The position numbers and the translations under genes are program-made. 64,000 nucleotides of DNA. Origin: Hyposmocoma kahamanoa (lineage: Eukaryota > Arthropoda > Insecta > Lepidoptera > Cosmopterigidae). The notes below the pieces were generated by a model. The model was not told the DNA's origin, did not search any database, and saw only the letters and a program-made list of their open reading frames with translations. The first letter of the stretch is position 1; every line of letters starts with the position of its first letter. Below are positions 46,101 through 60,000 of this stretch, piece after piece. The stretch is taken from positions 7,788,631 to 7,852,630 of the forward strand of contig NW_020653200.1 of the NCBI RefSeq assembly GCF_003589595.1, in the 5' to 3' direction.

Positions 46101-49100
46101 CCCACTGTTGGGCACGGGTCTCCTCTCAGGCGAGGGCTTAGACCACTCTGGCTAAATGCGGGTTGGGGTCTACATACGTCTTCTGAGGGTTGTGAACCGT
46201 CTTCAACGTGCAAGTGTCATCACGATGTTTTCCTTTACCGAAAAACTAATGGTAAATTTTAAATGAAATTTCTCACACAGTTCCGAGAAACTCAGCCTGG
46301 ATTTGAACCTACGGCCTTTGGTTGAGAGGCAGTAGTTCAAAACATTAGTCTACCACTGCAAAACATTAGGTTACCACGGCTACAACAATTGCAAATTGCA
46401 AATTCTTTTATCCTGATCATGAATAATTGCAGACTCATATTTGACTTATCATTGGACCTTATTACTAATAGTAAATTTATTTTAACTTTTTTTAGAAAAA
46501 CCGAACTCAAAAGTTTTGATTGTTCGCTTTCGCTGTGTTCGTTACAGCAGTTTCTTCAAAGATAACTGTAAAGAGTGTGTAAAGAGAACTCCTCGTCGAC
46601 TAATTTTATGAGTCCAACCCAAGGTGCTGTTTCTGTACACTGTTCAGGAGTACGTCTCATCTGTTTGCCATATCAATAATCAGGTTATCATACCATTTTA
46701 TTTTCCTTGGAAATCGCACGTATGTGCCAAGTTTTAAAGAAATCTTTTTTCTGAAATGACAAACAAGTCATACGGCTGGTGTTAAGCGACACACTTGTCC
46801 ATATCAATTGCAGTGCCCTCGGGGCTTTAAATCACAAAGATCTGTGGGGCACTGCCACTGCGCCCGTCACCCAAAGACATAAGTTGCCAAGTCCCATGTG
46901 CCTATAATTTCACCAGCTCCCTCACCCTTCAAAACCGAAACGCCGTAATAGTTATGGTGGCAATACTTCTTTTGACGAACTCTGCCACAATGAGCTCTAC
47001 TGCTATTTTCTGTTCACGGAAAGTGGATGAAATTCAATCAACACGTTTCATCCCCTAATTTGGGACAGTAGAATATTTTCTTAATAAATTTTAATGGAAT
47101 CACTACGAAGTACCCCTTTCCTACAAATAAGAAACATCGGAAATCGGTTTACAAATGGAGCAATCGCTTAACATACACACACAAAAGAATACAGCCGAAT
47201 TGAGAGCCACCTCCTTTTTTGAAGCCGGTTAAAAATGAACTGGCAAAACGCCACCATTGTGGTTGTGTCGGTCGATTTTACTTGGAAAATATTGGTAAGT
47301 TAAAAAGGCGGCTAGGAAATGAAGCGAGTGATGGTAAGAGGCCGATGAAAGTCGACAGTCGTCGACTCTAGTACGCTCGTAAGGGTCTCTACATTGAGAT
47401 CTCTTACGGCCTCGTTATTAACCCTTGTTCAGCTTTCAAGTTCCTTTATATTAATAGGCTTTGAGAACGCTTGTAAACAATTGGCTTGTTCATATTCGAG
47501 TAAGTTCACGTACGTGTATAAGTAACTATACTTATTATGTTATAAGCTTTTAAGAAATGAATGGACTATTTATATTTTGTTAAGTAACGGGGGTATACTT
47601 TTTTTTCTATGTGTGAGCTAGAGATGTGTGTCAATCGTAAAATTATTTTGCGACTAGCGGCGTCGTGATCGATATTTAACCGGCGTGGCCTATTCATTTC
47701 AGGTATTTAAAAAAAAAATTGTGAAGATTGTTTTTAAATCAACATTTGCATTCATATTCTACGTTTTTTAAACTTTAATTTGTACTTCATGCTACATGGC
47801 TGTAAGCTACACGGCTGTCCATAACAGTTGTAGTGCCACTCAGATATATAAGTTTCAAAGATCTGAGGGGCACTAACCACTGCGCCCGTCACCCTGAGAC
47901 ATAAGTTGACAAGTCCTCTGTGCCTGTAATTTCACCAGCACCCTTACCCTTCTAAACCTGAAGATACCACAGTTAACCACAGTAATGCTGATATTACTGC
48001 TTGGTGGCAGAAATGGGTAAGGTGCTGCCTGGGTGAACTCTTTCACAAGGAGCTTTACTGCTACTAAAAAAAAACTGTATGACCAAGAATATAATATAAG
48101 CTCTTGCGTACGACGCACCTCGTTGTTTTTTAATACTTAAGTATGTAGCTTTAGGTTAGGAAGTTAGTGAATAAACGTTCGTCATGACATTTTGAAGTTT
48201 CTCTTAGGAAAATAAACGCTCTTAAATTATAATAAGGTGCTTTTCTATCGGCGAGACGAGACGAGAATTGAAATCTGACTGGCATATTTCCACCAAATAT
48301 TACCGTTAAGAGCTATTGCGAGCTCGCGATTGATTGTTCAGTTCGTCTAGCGATAAACACGCGGCTGCAGTGACACATCGCACAAATTATTTTTGTTAAA
48401 TATTTTCATGGAACAAGATCTGAAGAACAAATTCTACTTCAGGGAACTCTGTAATTGGTTGCAGAAAAGTCTTCTTTTTCAAAATTTTAAATCATGTGTT
48501 CCCCACAATTTCGCGATTAATCACCATCACAAGCTCGCGCGAGAACGCGCAGTACGAAGCGTGATCGCGAGGTACCGCGAGATATTTTTGTCGAATGTTT
48601 ACACTCTATGCTGGCAGCATTAGCGTTCAATATTACACCAGCAAATACAAGTCTCGCATATTCTTGTCAATTCAGATCATTTCCATAGAAGATGCGCTAG
48701 GGTGGAATTGAAATTTTTGCCATACAAATTTCGGAAAAAACAACTTGAATAGGATATACGTAGACAGGAATGTAATTCATTTTAATTGTGCAGAAAGTTT
48801 GTGTTGTAATATAGTAAAAAATCAATAAGGAAGCTGATACATAATTAAAATATAACAAATTTTTGCTACGCTTATTTTACGCCGGTCAAATTAATCAGCG
48901 GCTGCACATACCTAGTCCAAACATTACTCTGGCAATTATTCAAGGTACTCAACGAAGAGTGCGACATATGAATTATGTGTTTTACATCAGGTAAAAAGTT
49001 AAATTTTTCCAGTTAATTTGTATGAAGGTGCGACTAATGCCGTCAATTTACGGTATTCTAAGAGTGATGTAAATGAATTAGAGCTCCTTAACATATTTTT

Positions 49101-52100
49101 GGTCTTTAAATGTTAACTTCTTGAAGATGTACGAAATTCAATGCTGCTGTAAGAGTATTTTTTAAACCAAAGCAGGTAACATTAAAATAGTGTTAGTGAA
49201 AATCACATGCAATTTACATGGCTTTTAAAAGGTTTTTTTATTAAAAAGAACCACTATTTGTGAAAAAGACTGGTCACAATGAGTACAATGAAACGCATCA
49301 ATTTATAATACTGGAGATGTAACACAATAAAACAAAATCATTGACACTTTGTGTGCCATATTACATCATTCTTAGAACTGATGAATTATGAATTCCTTAA
49401 ATTCCATAAAAGAATACTAATCAACAAATAATCTTACTCTTGATTATTAGTTTTTCATTTTCTATTCTTATATGTTCTATTTTAGTTTATTGCCTGGTAC
49501 CTAAAAGGAATAAGATTATCTACATGTTAAAGATTTAAATTATTATGTATTAGTATAAATTCAATAATAATTAAACCATCCCTATTCCTCGTATGCACTA
49601 GGTAATGAATGAAAATAGTAAAAATATAGGAACATTTTATCATGATTATAATTTAAATTAAAACCAAACTATATTCATCCATTAAGCAGACTTCAAAATT
49701 AAAAAAAATATTAAAATTAAACGTTCTAAATAGTGTCCTAATTCTTTATCATATTCTATGAACTGCAACCCGGTTGCGCATTATTGGCATTTTCGGGTGG
49801 TAACTGGTCAATTGAAGGTTAGGTCCGGGAACTGCAACCAGCTTCCACATTACTGGTCATTTTGGAAGTACACATTTTCTATGATCATTTCAGTAGATAC
49901 TTCGAATAAATATTTCTCAGGGTTTCTAAACGTGGGCGTCAGATCATAAACTTTTGTAGAGACTAGTTTTGAGTTTGGCGTGTTGCATATCTTTTAGTGA
50001 CATGTCACGGAGCTTCTTGATGCAGTTTGTGGCATTGAATCTGGTTAAATTATTCTCGGTGGAAGATTGTTGCACATTGGATTACATTACAATTTACTGT
50101 CTGATAGCCGTAGTAATTTGTTATTTTAAATTTCAGTCTTAGATTGTTTTGATCTAGTAGCATAGCGTTGGTCGACTGAAAACTGTTTCTTTGTTCTCTT
50201 TTAGTTCACCGAGGCATTTTCTCTTTTTTGTGACATTATTTGTGTTTTCATATTAGTTAGCATGTGTAGAATATATTTTATACGTGTATCTATTTTATTA
50301 TTTATTAAACTTTGTGGTATGCGTGACTTACATACCTACAGTCATTTAGACTATTGATAGTAACTATTATGACATAATTTGTGCTATTGGCTATGTCAGG
50401 GTTCATGCTATCTAGAAATAAGATTTTGTGATACATGAGTTTGCTGAATAAATGATAATGGTTACTGTTACGTGAAGTGAGAAAAAACTTCGTAAAAAGA
50501 CGGAAATGGCCTACAGGTATAAACATTTCGCTTTCCACCGACGACATACGATATTCCATTTAAATTAAGTAAGAAATAAGGGTCTTCGTAATTTTTCGTT
50601 TGAGTTTTTTTTCTAGTGGCTCTGATATTATTTGTTTGTACATTATAATTATTTTGTATATGTCGAACTATGCACTGGATGCTCAGTATATATATTATTA
50701 ATAATTTAAGCGACATTTTTAACTATTAAAAACTATGTGTTCATATAAAATTAAGTATTTACAATAGAAAGCTAAAATTGGTACAAATGGTAGTGGTCTC
50801 ATAATAACATACTTACGGTACCATTTTCTTAAGTTCAAGTGTTTGTTTAATTAATTAAAATGTTTGCCCATCAATTCGTTACTGTCATTAAGGTAGATTT
50901 ATTTATTTATTTATTTTACATATCATTTATTCGAATAATATATAACATTATAAAGCTAATTCCAAGTATAATTGTACGCAACAATCAAATTAGGTGATTA
51001 TTATTATAAAAAGAAAAACATGAAAGTCTATATCGATGTAATTTTTAACAGACTTGAAAAAAAAAGAGGAGGAGAAGGAGATTTTCAATTCGACTGTATT
51101 TTTTTGTATGTAGGTACGTTACGCAATAATTCCTAAACCGATTTCGATGATTCTTTTTTTGTTAGACGGAGGGTACCTCGCTATTGGTTCCATTTAAATT
51201 TGAAGAAAATATTCCACTTCTAAGGGTGGCAAACTAGGGGATGAATCCGGTTTCTCGCACTTTCCGGTAACCAATTTCAATAAAACTTGGCAAATAGGCA
51301 TAACAATACCACGAACTTTTGAGGTCGGTTTCTTATTATAACAAAGTTACAATTATTGACTAATCTAAAATAAGTTTTGTTTTGAAGGACATAATACTAT
51401 AGAAAAAAATGTCACGACGGGAATATATTACGCTTCTCTGCAATCGACACAATCTGCATGTTTGCCCATTTCGTGTGATAACTTAAACAACTGTGGAATA
51501 TTATCTTTTTATGATACCAATGACGGGGCGACCAAGTCGTACGCCTGGTGGTAAGCGACACGTCTATACCATAGTAGTTGCAGTGCCACTTAGAGGTTTA
51601 AATCGTAAAGTTCTAAAGGCCACTGCCACTGCGCCCATTACCCTGAGACATAAGTTGATAAGTCCCATATGCTTGTAATTTCACCAGCACCCGCACCCAT
51701 CAAAACAAAGCAAAGGCAATAAATGCTCTTATTACCGCTTAGCGGCAAAAATTACTTGCTACTAAAAACATATAAATGCATAGACCGAGAATATATCTTA
51801 AATTATAGGCAGGTGTGCGACCAACTGAGAGTCCAGGGAGAATCAACAATTTTACGCAAAGTACATACGTCCAATATTTACCTACGATCTTTTGAGACTG
51901 CTCGTGATGAATTTACGTAAGCGATCAGAGTAGTTAGGCAGATTACGCAGAAGTCCGTATGCACTTAGACATTCCAAAAATAAGTCATTGGTATAACGTT
52001 AGCGTCGTTTCCATTGTGACGATGTTGACCTCCTTCATCCCACCTTTTGATCACCTTCTTTACTGGTTTCTAGCCACTTACTTTTAAAAACTTGAATCGT

Positions 52101-55100
52101 TCTTGAGGAATTATTACTTTTTCTTCCACTATTCTTATTATGGTTCGTTCCGTCACCACTCCCATCAAAATTCTCGAAGCGAGGGGACGACGTGCTTATT
52201 GATCATCATGTAAAATTCAACTTCACGTCATTTATGTCCATTTGCTATTGGATAGATATATACGTATATAGGCCCTCTTGGGGTAAGTGCCTGGACTTAT
52301 AGTTTAGTACTAGTAGAGAGTGTTTTATTTTTTTATATCATTGTATTATTTTTGTTACTGCCTTTCCCTTTTCTTTTCCTCTCAATTTATACTGCTAATA
52401 AATTTATGTGGGCGGAGCCCTTCTTTTACTTTCGTTAAGGCTAGGCCACATCCATCGAATTGATGTGAATGTCCACAATGCTAGAAATACGCCACTAGAA
52501 GACAAAGACATATTATAGACTATGGTTAGCGGTTTCATGAGAACTGAAGCACAAAGACGAATAAAAATTGTTGAAATACCATCGGAACAGGCACTTTTTG
52601 TCATTAATTTAAATATTGACGAGTAAACTGAGGAAATTCAGATGCATTCTTGAGGGATATATTACTCTATAATCAGAAATAAGTTTTTTAATATCACAAT
52701 ATTTTTATATTAACCGTAGAGCTCCTTGTAAAAGCGTTCGTCCTGGAAAGTACGACTACCTTACATATTTCAGAAGCACGTGTCATTAACGCATTCCGGT
52801 TTTGAAGGTGCTGGTGAAATTACAGGCGCATGGGACTTGTCAACTTATGTCTCAAGGTGACGGGCGCAGTGAGCCGCTCATATCTTTGCGATTTAAAGCT
52901 CTGAATGGTACTGCAACTGTTATGGACAGGCGTGTTGCTTAACACCAAGCGCACGACTTGTTCGTCTCGCCACTTGACATTATAAAAGAAACTATTCTAA
53001 GCATCACTGTAATTGTGCCGCATCTGCTTGTGGTTACCTATCACAAGTTAGAAACATGATTTACAGATAGGAAATGAAACAATTTTTTCGGATTTAAGTC
53101 GCGTACATTTGTTTTTTAGAACAAACCGACGTTTAAATCCAGAAACATAGTTTCATTTCCTATGTGTAACAATTGCGAAAACCTAAGAACTCGATATGAT
53201 TTACAGAATGTTGTTTCTCCGAAAACCTTTAGACTTTCATTTAATAGATTTTGTTTCATTTGCTGAAAACACGTTACGGTTTTTTTCATTACACTATTTA
53301 ATGGTTCACTATTTTGACATATTGACAAGTTATTCTTTTCACGATTTTTATTTCCCCAACAAACCGTTTGACCAACGTATCTAATTGAAAATTTTTATTT
53401 TTTGTTACTTTATTTCTTATTACAGGTACTAAAAGTATTAGAACGTGTCGCACAATACAACTCGTCAAATTAAAGCACCTCGCATCTTTAGAAAATATAG
53501 AAAACGCGATGCAAGTTAATTTGATCGAGTTGTAGTCACTCGCTTCGCTTGTTCGGATCTTGCTGCTTTTTCATATACTAACCTAACTTAAACCCACAGG
53601 AGAGAGTCGTACCGTCTAGGTAATGCAAACAAATTCGGCTCTGGCACTCGCCGGCCGCTGCCGCGTCACGCTCGCTATGCTCTCTCGGCTTGTGCGGCAT
53701 TTTCATATGCTAACCTAACCTAAACCTACAGGATGGGGTCGTACCGTCTAGGTAATGCAAACTCACAAAAAAACAGGCTCTAATACTGTCCTCGATTCCG
53801 TTGCTAGTTATTTATTGAATACTCAAGACCATTGTTTTTAAATTACATTTCAGATGACAGCAAAAACATAGCACAATGGTATGACGGAAATTACGTAAGT
53901 GGACTTACTGTGCACCAGCAAAGTACAGTCCAGAATTTTGGAGCTGTATGGTAAAATTGTATGGCGGTGCAATTTTATCTAAGAATAGTAATTTTGTCCA
54001 AACGAATTTTCAGCAATCTAAATTATATGGAAAACAGACAACAAACATAATTAGACCAAACAAACTTCTGCCCAAAGAATACGTACGTGTAATAATTATT
54101 TTAACAATGGGTTTTCGGATAAACGATACTTCTGCTGTAAGACATTTCTGTGTTGCAAATTTATTCCAAAACTGTCATCTAACTAATGAAAAAAAGTCGA
54201 ACCGTTTTCGGACTAATGAAATTCGGAAAAAAGAAATTCGAGTTTGTGATAGGCTACCGCTTGGAGTAGCTACCTTTTGGTGTATCGCCAGAAAGCTTTG
54301 ATATTCACTGAATAATTACTCTCTATACGATCAATGTAATTCCATCGAGATTGTTTCAGTATTGCTTTCGCCCTTTATCTCAGTATTGTAAACGTGTAAT
54401 AGTCGCGGTGGTTACTTTGCTGTTGAGAAGCGTTGATGGTGATGTTTGATTTGAATGAACTTATTGAGTCTTTTTAATAATCAAAGTGAATACTCCGTTT
54501 ATATCTTTGGGGTCTAGGTCGTACTTTTCAATTTTAATGTACTATAATAAAAATTGTAATAGCAGATAACCTCGGTGGTCGAATGGCTTACGCACCGACT
54601 TTCATGGTGTCGTCATCTCTGGGTTCCCGAGTTCGATCCTCTTGTTAATGTAGAAAAACTAACTGTTCTATATTGTCTCGGGCGTGGATGTCTGTGGTGC
54701 AGTCGATGTTTCCAATTTCCATACTTATATATACTTACTTTGGGATCAGAGCAACGTATGTGATTTAGTCTAACCTTTATTTATTTGTATTGCCTATGTG
54801 TGCTTGACGTCATGATTAAAGGCCATGTATAAACATATCCATAAATGGCGCTAATGAATCGCTGCTAGCTCACTTATACAACCCTCCATATTAGTTTTAT
54901 AAAAGCAAATTAGGCATAAGTATACTGACCTGCTAAGTTCTTATAGAAGAGTTTAATCAACAAATATGAACTTCAAAAGGAGGACGTCGGACATCCTGAT
55001 AGCTTAGGGGTATAAGTAACACGAACGCTTGGCTATTAGTGGACGCACAAATCAGTGTCTTGTTATGATTTAATACAGTGTTCATTTGAGTATGAATAGA

Positions 55101-56902
55101 AAAAATCAAAAAGAACTCGCTGTTTGTCACAATTTTAGGTTATTATATGCACCTTTATTATTAGACATTAAAATACTAATAGACTCTAGTCAAAAAAAGA
55201 ACCAAAAAGTTGTGCGCCTGATGGTAAGCTTCTCGCCTGTCCATAACAGTTGCAGTGCCAATCTGAGCTTTAAATCGCTAAGATCTGAGGGGCATTGTCA
55301 CTGCGCCCGTCACCCTGAGACATAAGTTGACGAGACCAAAGTATCTAATTTCACCAGCGCCCTTACCATTACTGTTTGGCGGCAGAAATAGGTAATGTGG
55401 CATTTAAGTACTTCCCAGGACGAACTCTTTCACATGGAGCTCTACTGCTGCTTTTATATAAAACATTTGATTAATGTAACACATCTTAAATCAATTAAAA
55501 CTTGACGTTACTTGTTTAGGAATAACGTTACTCTTTTAAGTAACCTTTTATTTAATTATTTTAGAGATTTATGGAGATTCTCAATAAATATTTTCATTTG
55601 TTTCGACAACGACGTTGTCGTTGTCGTTGTCGTTGTCGCTTGCTTGTCGATTGCTAATTAGTACACTGTTAGTTACTTACAAAGATTCAAAACGCATACA
55701 TCCTTTTTAAAGATCTTCTTAATATAGACATGTTGTCCTACATAAGGACAAAATGAAAATCTGATTTTCTCGAACAAATTTTTGTTTTCAATATTTTATA
55801 CTTTCTATAACATTAGCAACAAAGGTTCCTAAAAGTTTCATAAAAATTTCTAAAAAAAGGTCTCTGAGTAGGCAGGAGGTTAATACTTAAATCACAGGAC
55901 TGTGAGCTTATTATACAATAAGAGAGTATATGTCATTTCTAAAAATCATGGAATTAGTTTCTTTGCGTCTGCCTCATATGCTTTAAAGTCTACGCGACCA
56001 CGACACCATTGCGCCTTAAACCACAAATACTGAATGTGAGCCCATTGAATATATAATATTGATTTTTGAACATCAATAGTATGCGACGTACCGAATTTCG
56101 GAGTTTGGGTAACCGTATAAGCAAAGAATTATGACATCAAGTTTCTATAACAACACGGTTGTCTTTTTTTATGATACTAATTATTATTATTAACATTGCC
56201 ACCGCGCCTCTAACTCTGAGACATAAGTTGACAAATTCCATGTGCCTATAATTTCACTAGCACCCTTACCCTTTAAACCGCAAGCTGTAATGCTCACATG
56301 GCTAATTGACGGCAAAAATAATGTAGGTGGCAGTACTTCCATGGACGAATCTTTCCCAAGGAGCTCTACCGCTACTAAATAGATAGATAGACACCGTCAG
56401 TTCTTTTACAGTCAAAACAAATTCAATCTTATAAAGTATACCAAACAAAACACCAACGTTATACTTGATGGATATTGAAAATTGAATTACATTTTTTTAA
56501 AATTCAAGCTAAATAAAACTTAACTCAAAAGTTTAAATTGTCGGGCTTGTGTTCGATGTACATGTAGCGATGTAGCGATGTCACCGCTACATGTGGGCAA
56601 AGACGATGTAATCAGTAATAACTTTTTTCCTATTATTTTCTGTTCACGTAACACAATACATTTTTTTAAAGTTCGATCTAAATATGTAGTCTGAAGTTTA
56701 CGTATAGTCTAGAACACAAGCCCGACAATTTAAACTTTTGACTGATGTTATCCGTAGTGGCACCTATAGAATTGAACTTAATTGTAAGTGTCAAGCTTGT
56801 CGTGCTCTTGTTTGAACCTACTTTTTGCTAATTAATTTATCATTAGAATTTTACGGAAACGACGTTGTCGTTGTCGTGGTCGTGGTCGTGGTAGTGGTCG
56901 TG

Positions 56903-56949
<47 letters not shown>

Positions 56950-56959
56950 NNNNNNNNNN

Positions 56960-57006
<47 letters not shown>

Positions 57007-57008
57007 CG

Positions 57009-57093
<85 letters not shown>

Positions 57094-60000
57094 TATTATT
57101 ATTATCATTATTATTATCATTATTATTATCATTATTATTATTCTTATTATTATTATCATTATTATTATCATTATTATTATTCTTATTATTATTCTTACTA
57201 TTATTATTTTCTACACGGTACAATGATTCTCCACAGCAACAGTAGCCATGTGTTCAGTCCAAGAAGCAATCATCCCATACGCTCGATTGCTGCTTTGTTT
57301 TGGGATCGTAACTATAAATTCATGTTTCGTCACCTATTACTATGTCGCATACCAAATTTGACGTCCCTTCGTTAAATCTGGTAAGCATGGCATTGCACTA
57401 AATGATGCGATCCGTTTTTTTGAGCCTCATTCAAATTTTGTTGGATCCACCGATAGCACAGCTTTTACACACCCAAATGTTTGTGTAGTATTGATTGCAT
57501 TTGATTCATGCCTATGCCTAAAGATGCCCGAATCTCATGGTATGTCACATGCCTGTCTGTTTTGATCATACGGCGCACAGCATCGATGTTTTTGTTGTTC
57601 ACAACAGTGGACGGGCGACCACCAAGAAATTCGTCACTGAGATTCACACGACCGCGTTTGAATACTGCAAACCAGCTATAAATAGTCGTCTTGCACTAGC
57701 CGACTTGCAATAGCCAAAAGCAGTTTGAAGCCAAGCGAAGCTCCGCTGAGCTGATTACACTTAAAGTCGTAGAAAATCATACCCCGAAAATTTTTCATGA
57801 TTTAAATCCATGGTGATATAGCAAACAATTTCTAAAATGACATCATAATGTAAAAACGAGTGACTGTCAGATGAAACAAACTGTATTAAACAGCCGAAGA
57901 GTACCATATTCAAATGTTGTAATTACTTTTTAAATATTGTTTATGTAAGTGGCCAGTTCCGGAAACTTATAGTGCGCCCTATGTATAAACATTCATTCAA
58001 TGTAAATATTGTCAATAACTAAAGGAATTGTTTTCCAAAAAATTTCGCCACGTAAATTAAAGAATATTTGTACAAATTTCCACAGCGATTTTCGAATAGT
58101 TTTAAGCAAACTTAAAAAAATTCATCATTAAAATTCAAAATACTTACTTACGTTTCAACAATTTAAACGATCTGACCGAAGCGACCTGGTATATTCATTT
58201 CCACCCATCCGTTTCCTGTGTGCAAAACAAGCCTCTTATCGACTATTACATCGACGTCGGATATATCAATTTCATATGTTTCCAATTTAAATAGGTTATA
58301 CCTGGTAATACTCACCGCGAACGGCATAAATGTTAAAAGTCAGTGTTATTTCGTTATATTTGTTCAATATTCAGTATCCATCAAGTACAACGTTGGTGTT
58401 TTGTTTGGTATACTTCATAAGATTGAATTTATTTTGACTGTAAATGAACTGATGGTGTCTATCAATCTATTTCGTAGCAGTAGACCTCCTTTGAAAGGGT
58501 TCGTCCAGGGAAGTACTGCCACCTTAATTATTTTTGCCGCCAAGCAGTAATGTGAGCATTACTGCTTCCGGTTTGAGGGGTAAGGGTTCTGGTGAAATTA
58601 CAGGCACATGGGATTTGTCAACTTGTCTCACAGTGAAAAGCGCGGTGGCAATGTTAATAATATTGATTAGTGTCATAAAAAAAGACGACCGCGTTGTTAT
58701 AGAAACTTGCTGTCATAATTATTTGCTTATGCGGTTATCCAAAACGCCGAAACTCGGCACGTCGCATACTATTGATGTTCAAAAATCAATATTATGTATT
58801 CAATGGGCTCACATTTCGATGATGTCGTGTTCGCATAGACATATGAGGTAGACGCGAAGAAACTAATTCCATGATTTTTAGAAATGATGTATACTCTCTT
58901 ACTGTAAAATAAGCTCATAGTCCTGTGACGTAAGTATTAACCTCTTGCCTACTCAGAGACCTTTTTTTAGAACATTTTTATGAAACTTTTAGGAACCTTT
59001 GTTGCTAATGTTATAGAAAGTATAAAATATTGAAAACAAAAATTTGTTCGAGAAAATCAGATTTTCATTTTGTCCTTATGTAGGACAACGTGTCTATATT
59101 AAGAAGATCTTTAAAAAGGATGTATGCGTATTGAATCTTTGTAAGTAACTAACAGTGTACTAATTAGCAATCGACAAGCAAGCGACAACGACAACGACAA
59201 CGACAACGTCGTTGTTGAAACAAATGAAAATATTTATTGAGAATCTCCATAAATCTTTCGTTCCATCTTCGTTCAATCTTTCGTCTCCATAAATCGTTGC
59301 TAATGTTTATAGAAAGTATGGGAAAAATATTGAAAAAAAAATTTGTTCTAGAAAATCAGATTTTCATTTTGTCCTTATGTAGGACAACGTGTCTATATTA
59401 AGATCTTTAAAAAGGACATATGCGTTTTGAATGATGTTAAGTAACTAACGTTATACTTACGTTGAGAGTGAATAGGCATTATTTAGGTGTGCATGCTCCA
59501 TCGTCGACCTCATCGTCACTTTCCATCAGGTGAGATGGAGGTCAAATGCGCACCTATATTTTATAAAAAAAAAAAAAATACTAATTAGCAATTAAGTAAA
59601 ATGAATACTCACATTGAATGAAAAATTACAAATAAATTATCACAAACGTTGAATGACTCCGAGATTGAGTCTAGTGGTGACGTTTCCAATGACAATCCTG
59701 CATATAAGGCACCGGAATGCAATCGAACTAACTAAAAAACTAAAAATGTTGAGTCGAAAGCCATTCAGACGACAAAGCACAATTATATCGGAAGCAGTTG
59801 TGTCTGCCTCAGTGTTTTCTGATAATTCTAAAGTATTTGTGGTTCATCATCATTACCGTCGCTATAGACCGGAGTACTTCAAACACCCGTCCGCCTTCAC
59901 TCCGATCGCAAGTCCTCAGTTGCCATAATACTAACGTCAAGCAAGATAGTTGGTCGAAAGACAAGTTTGAGCCGGAATTAAAATGTTTGCAACCAGACTA

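Noticed and set aside
56825..57245. Long open frames encoding poly-Val, poly-Ser, poly-Asp/Asn and poly-Thr on both strands
   Set aside because: They are direct translations of a trinucleotide microsatellite and exist in several frames at once; not genes.
58218..58550. 110-codon plus-strand frame near the inverted duplication
   Set aside because: It ends in a minus-oriented family E repeat, and the remainder has no motif or splice signals.
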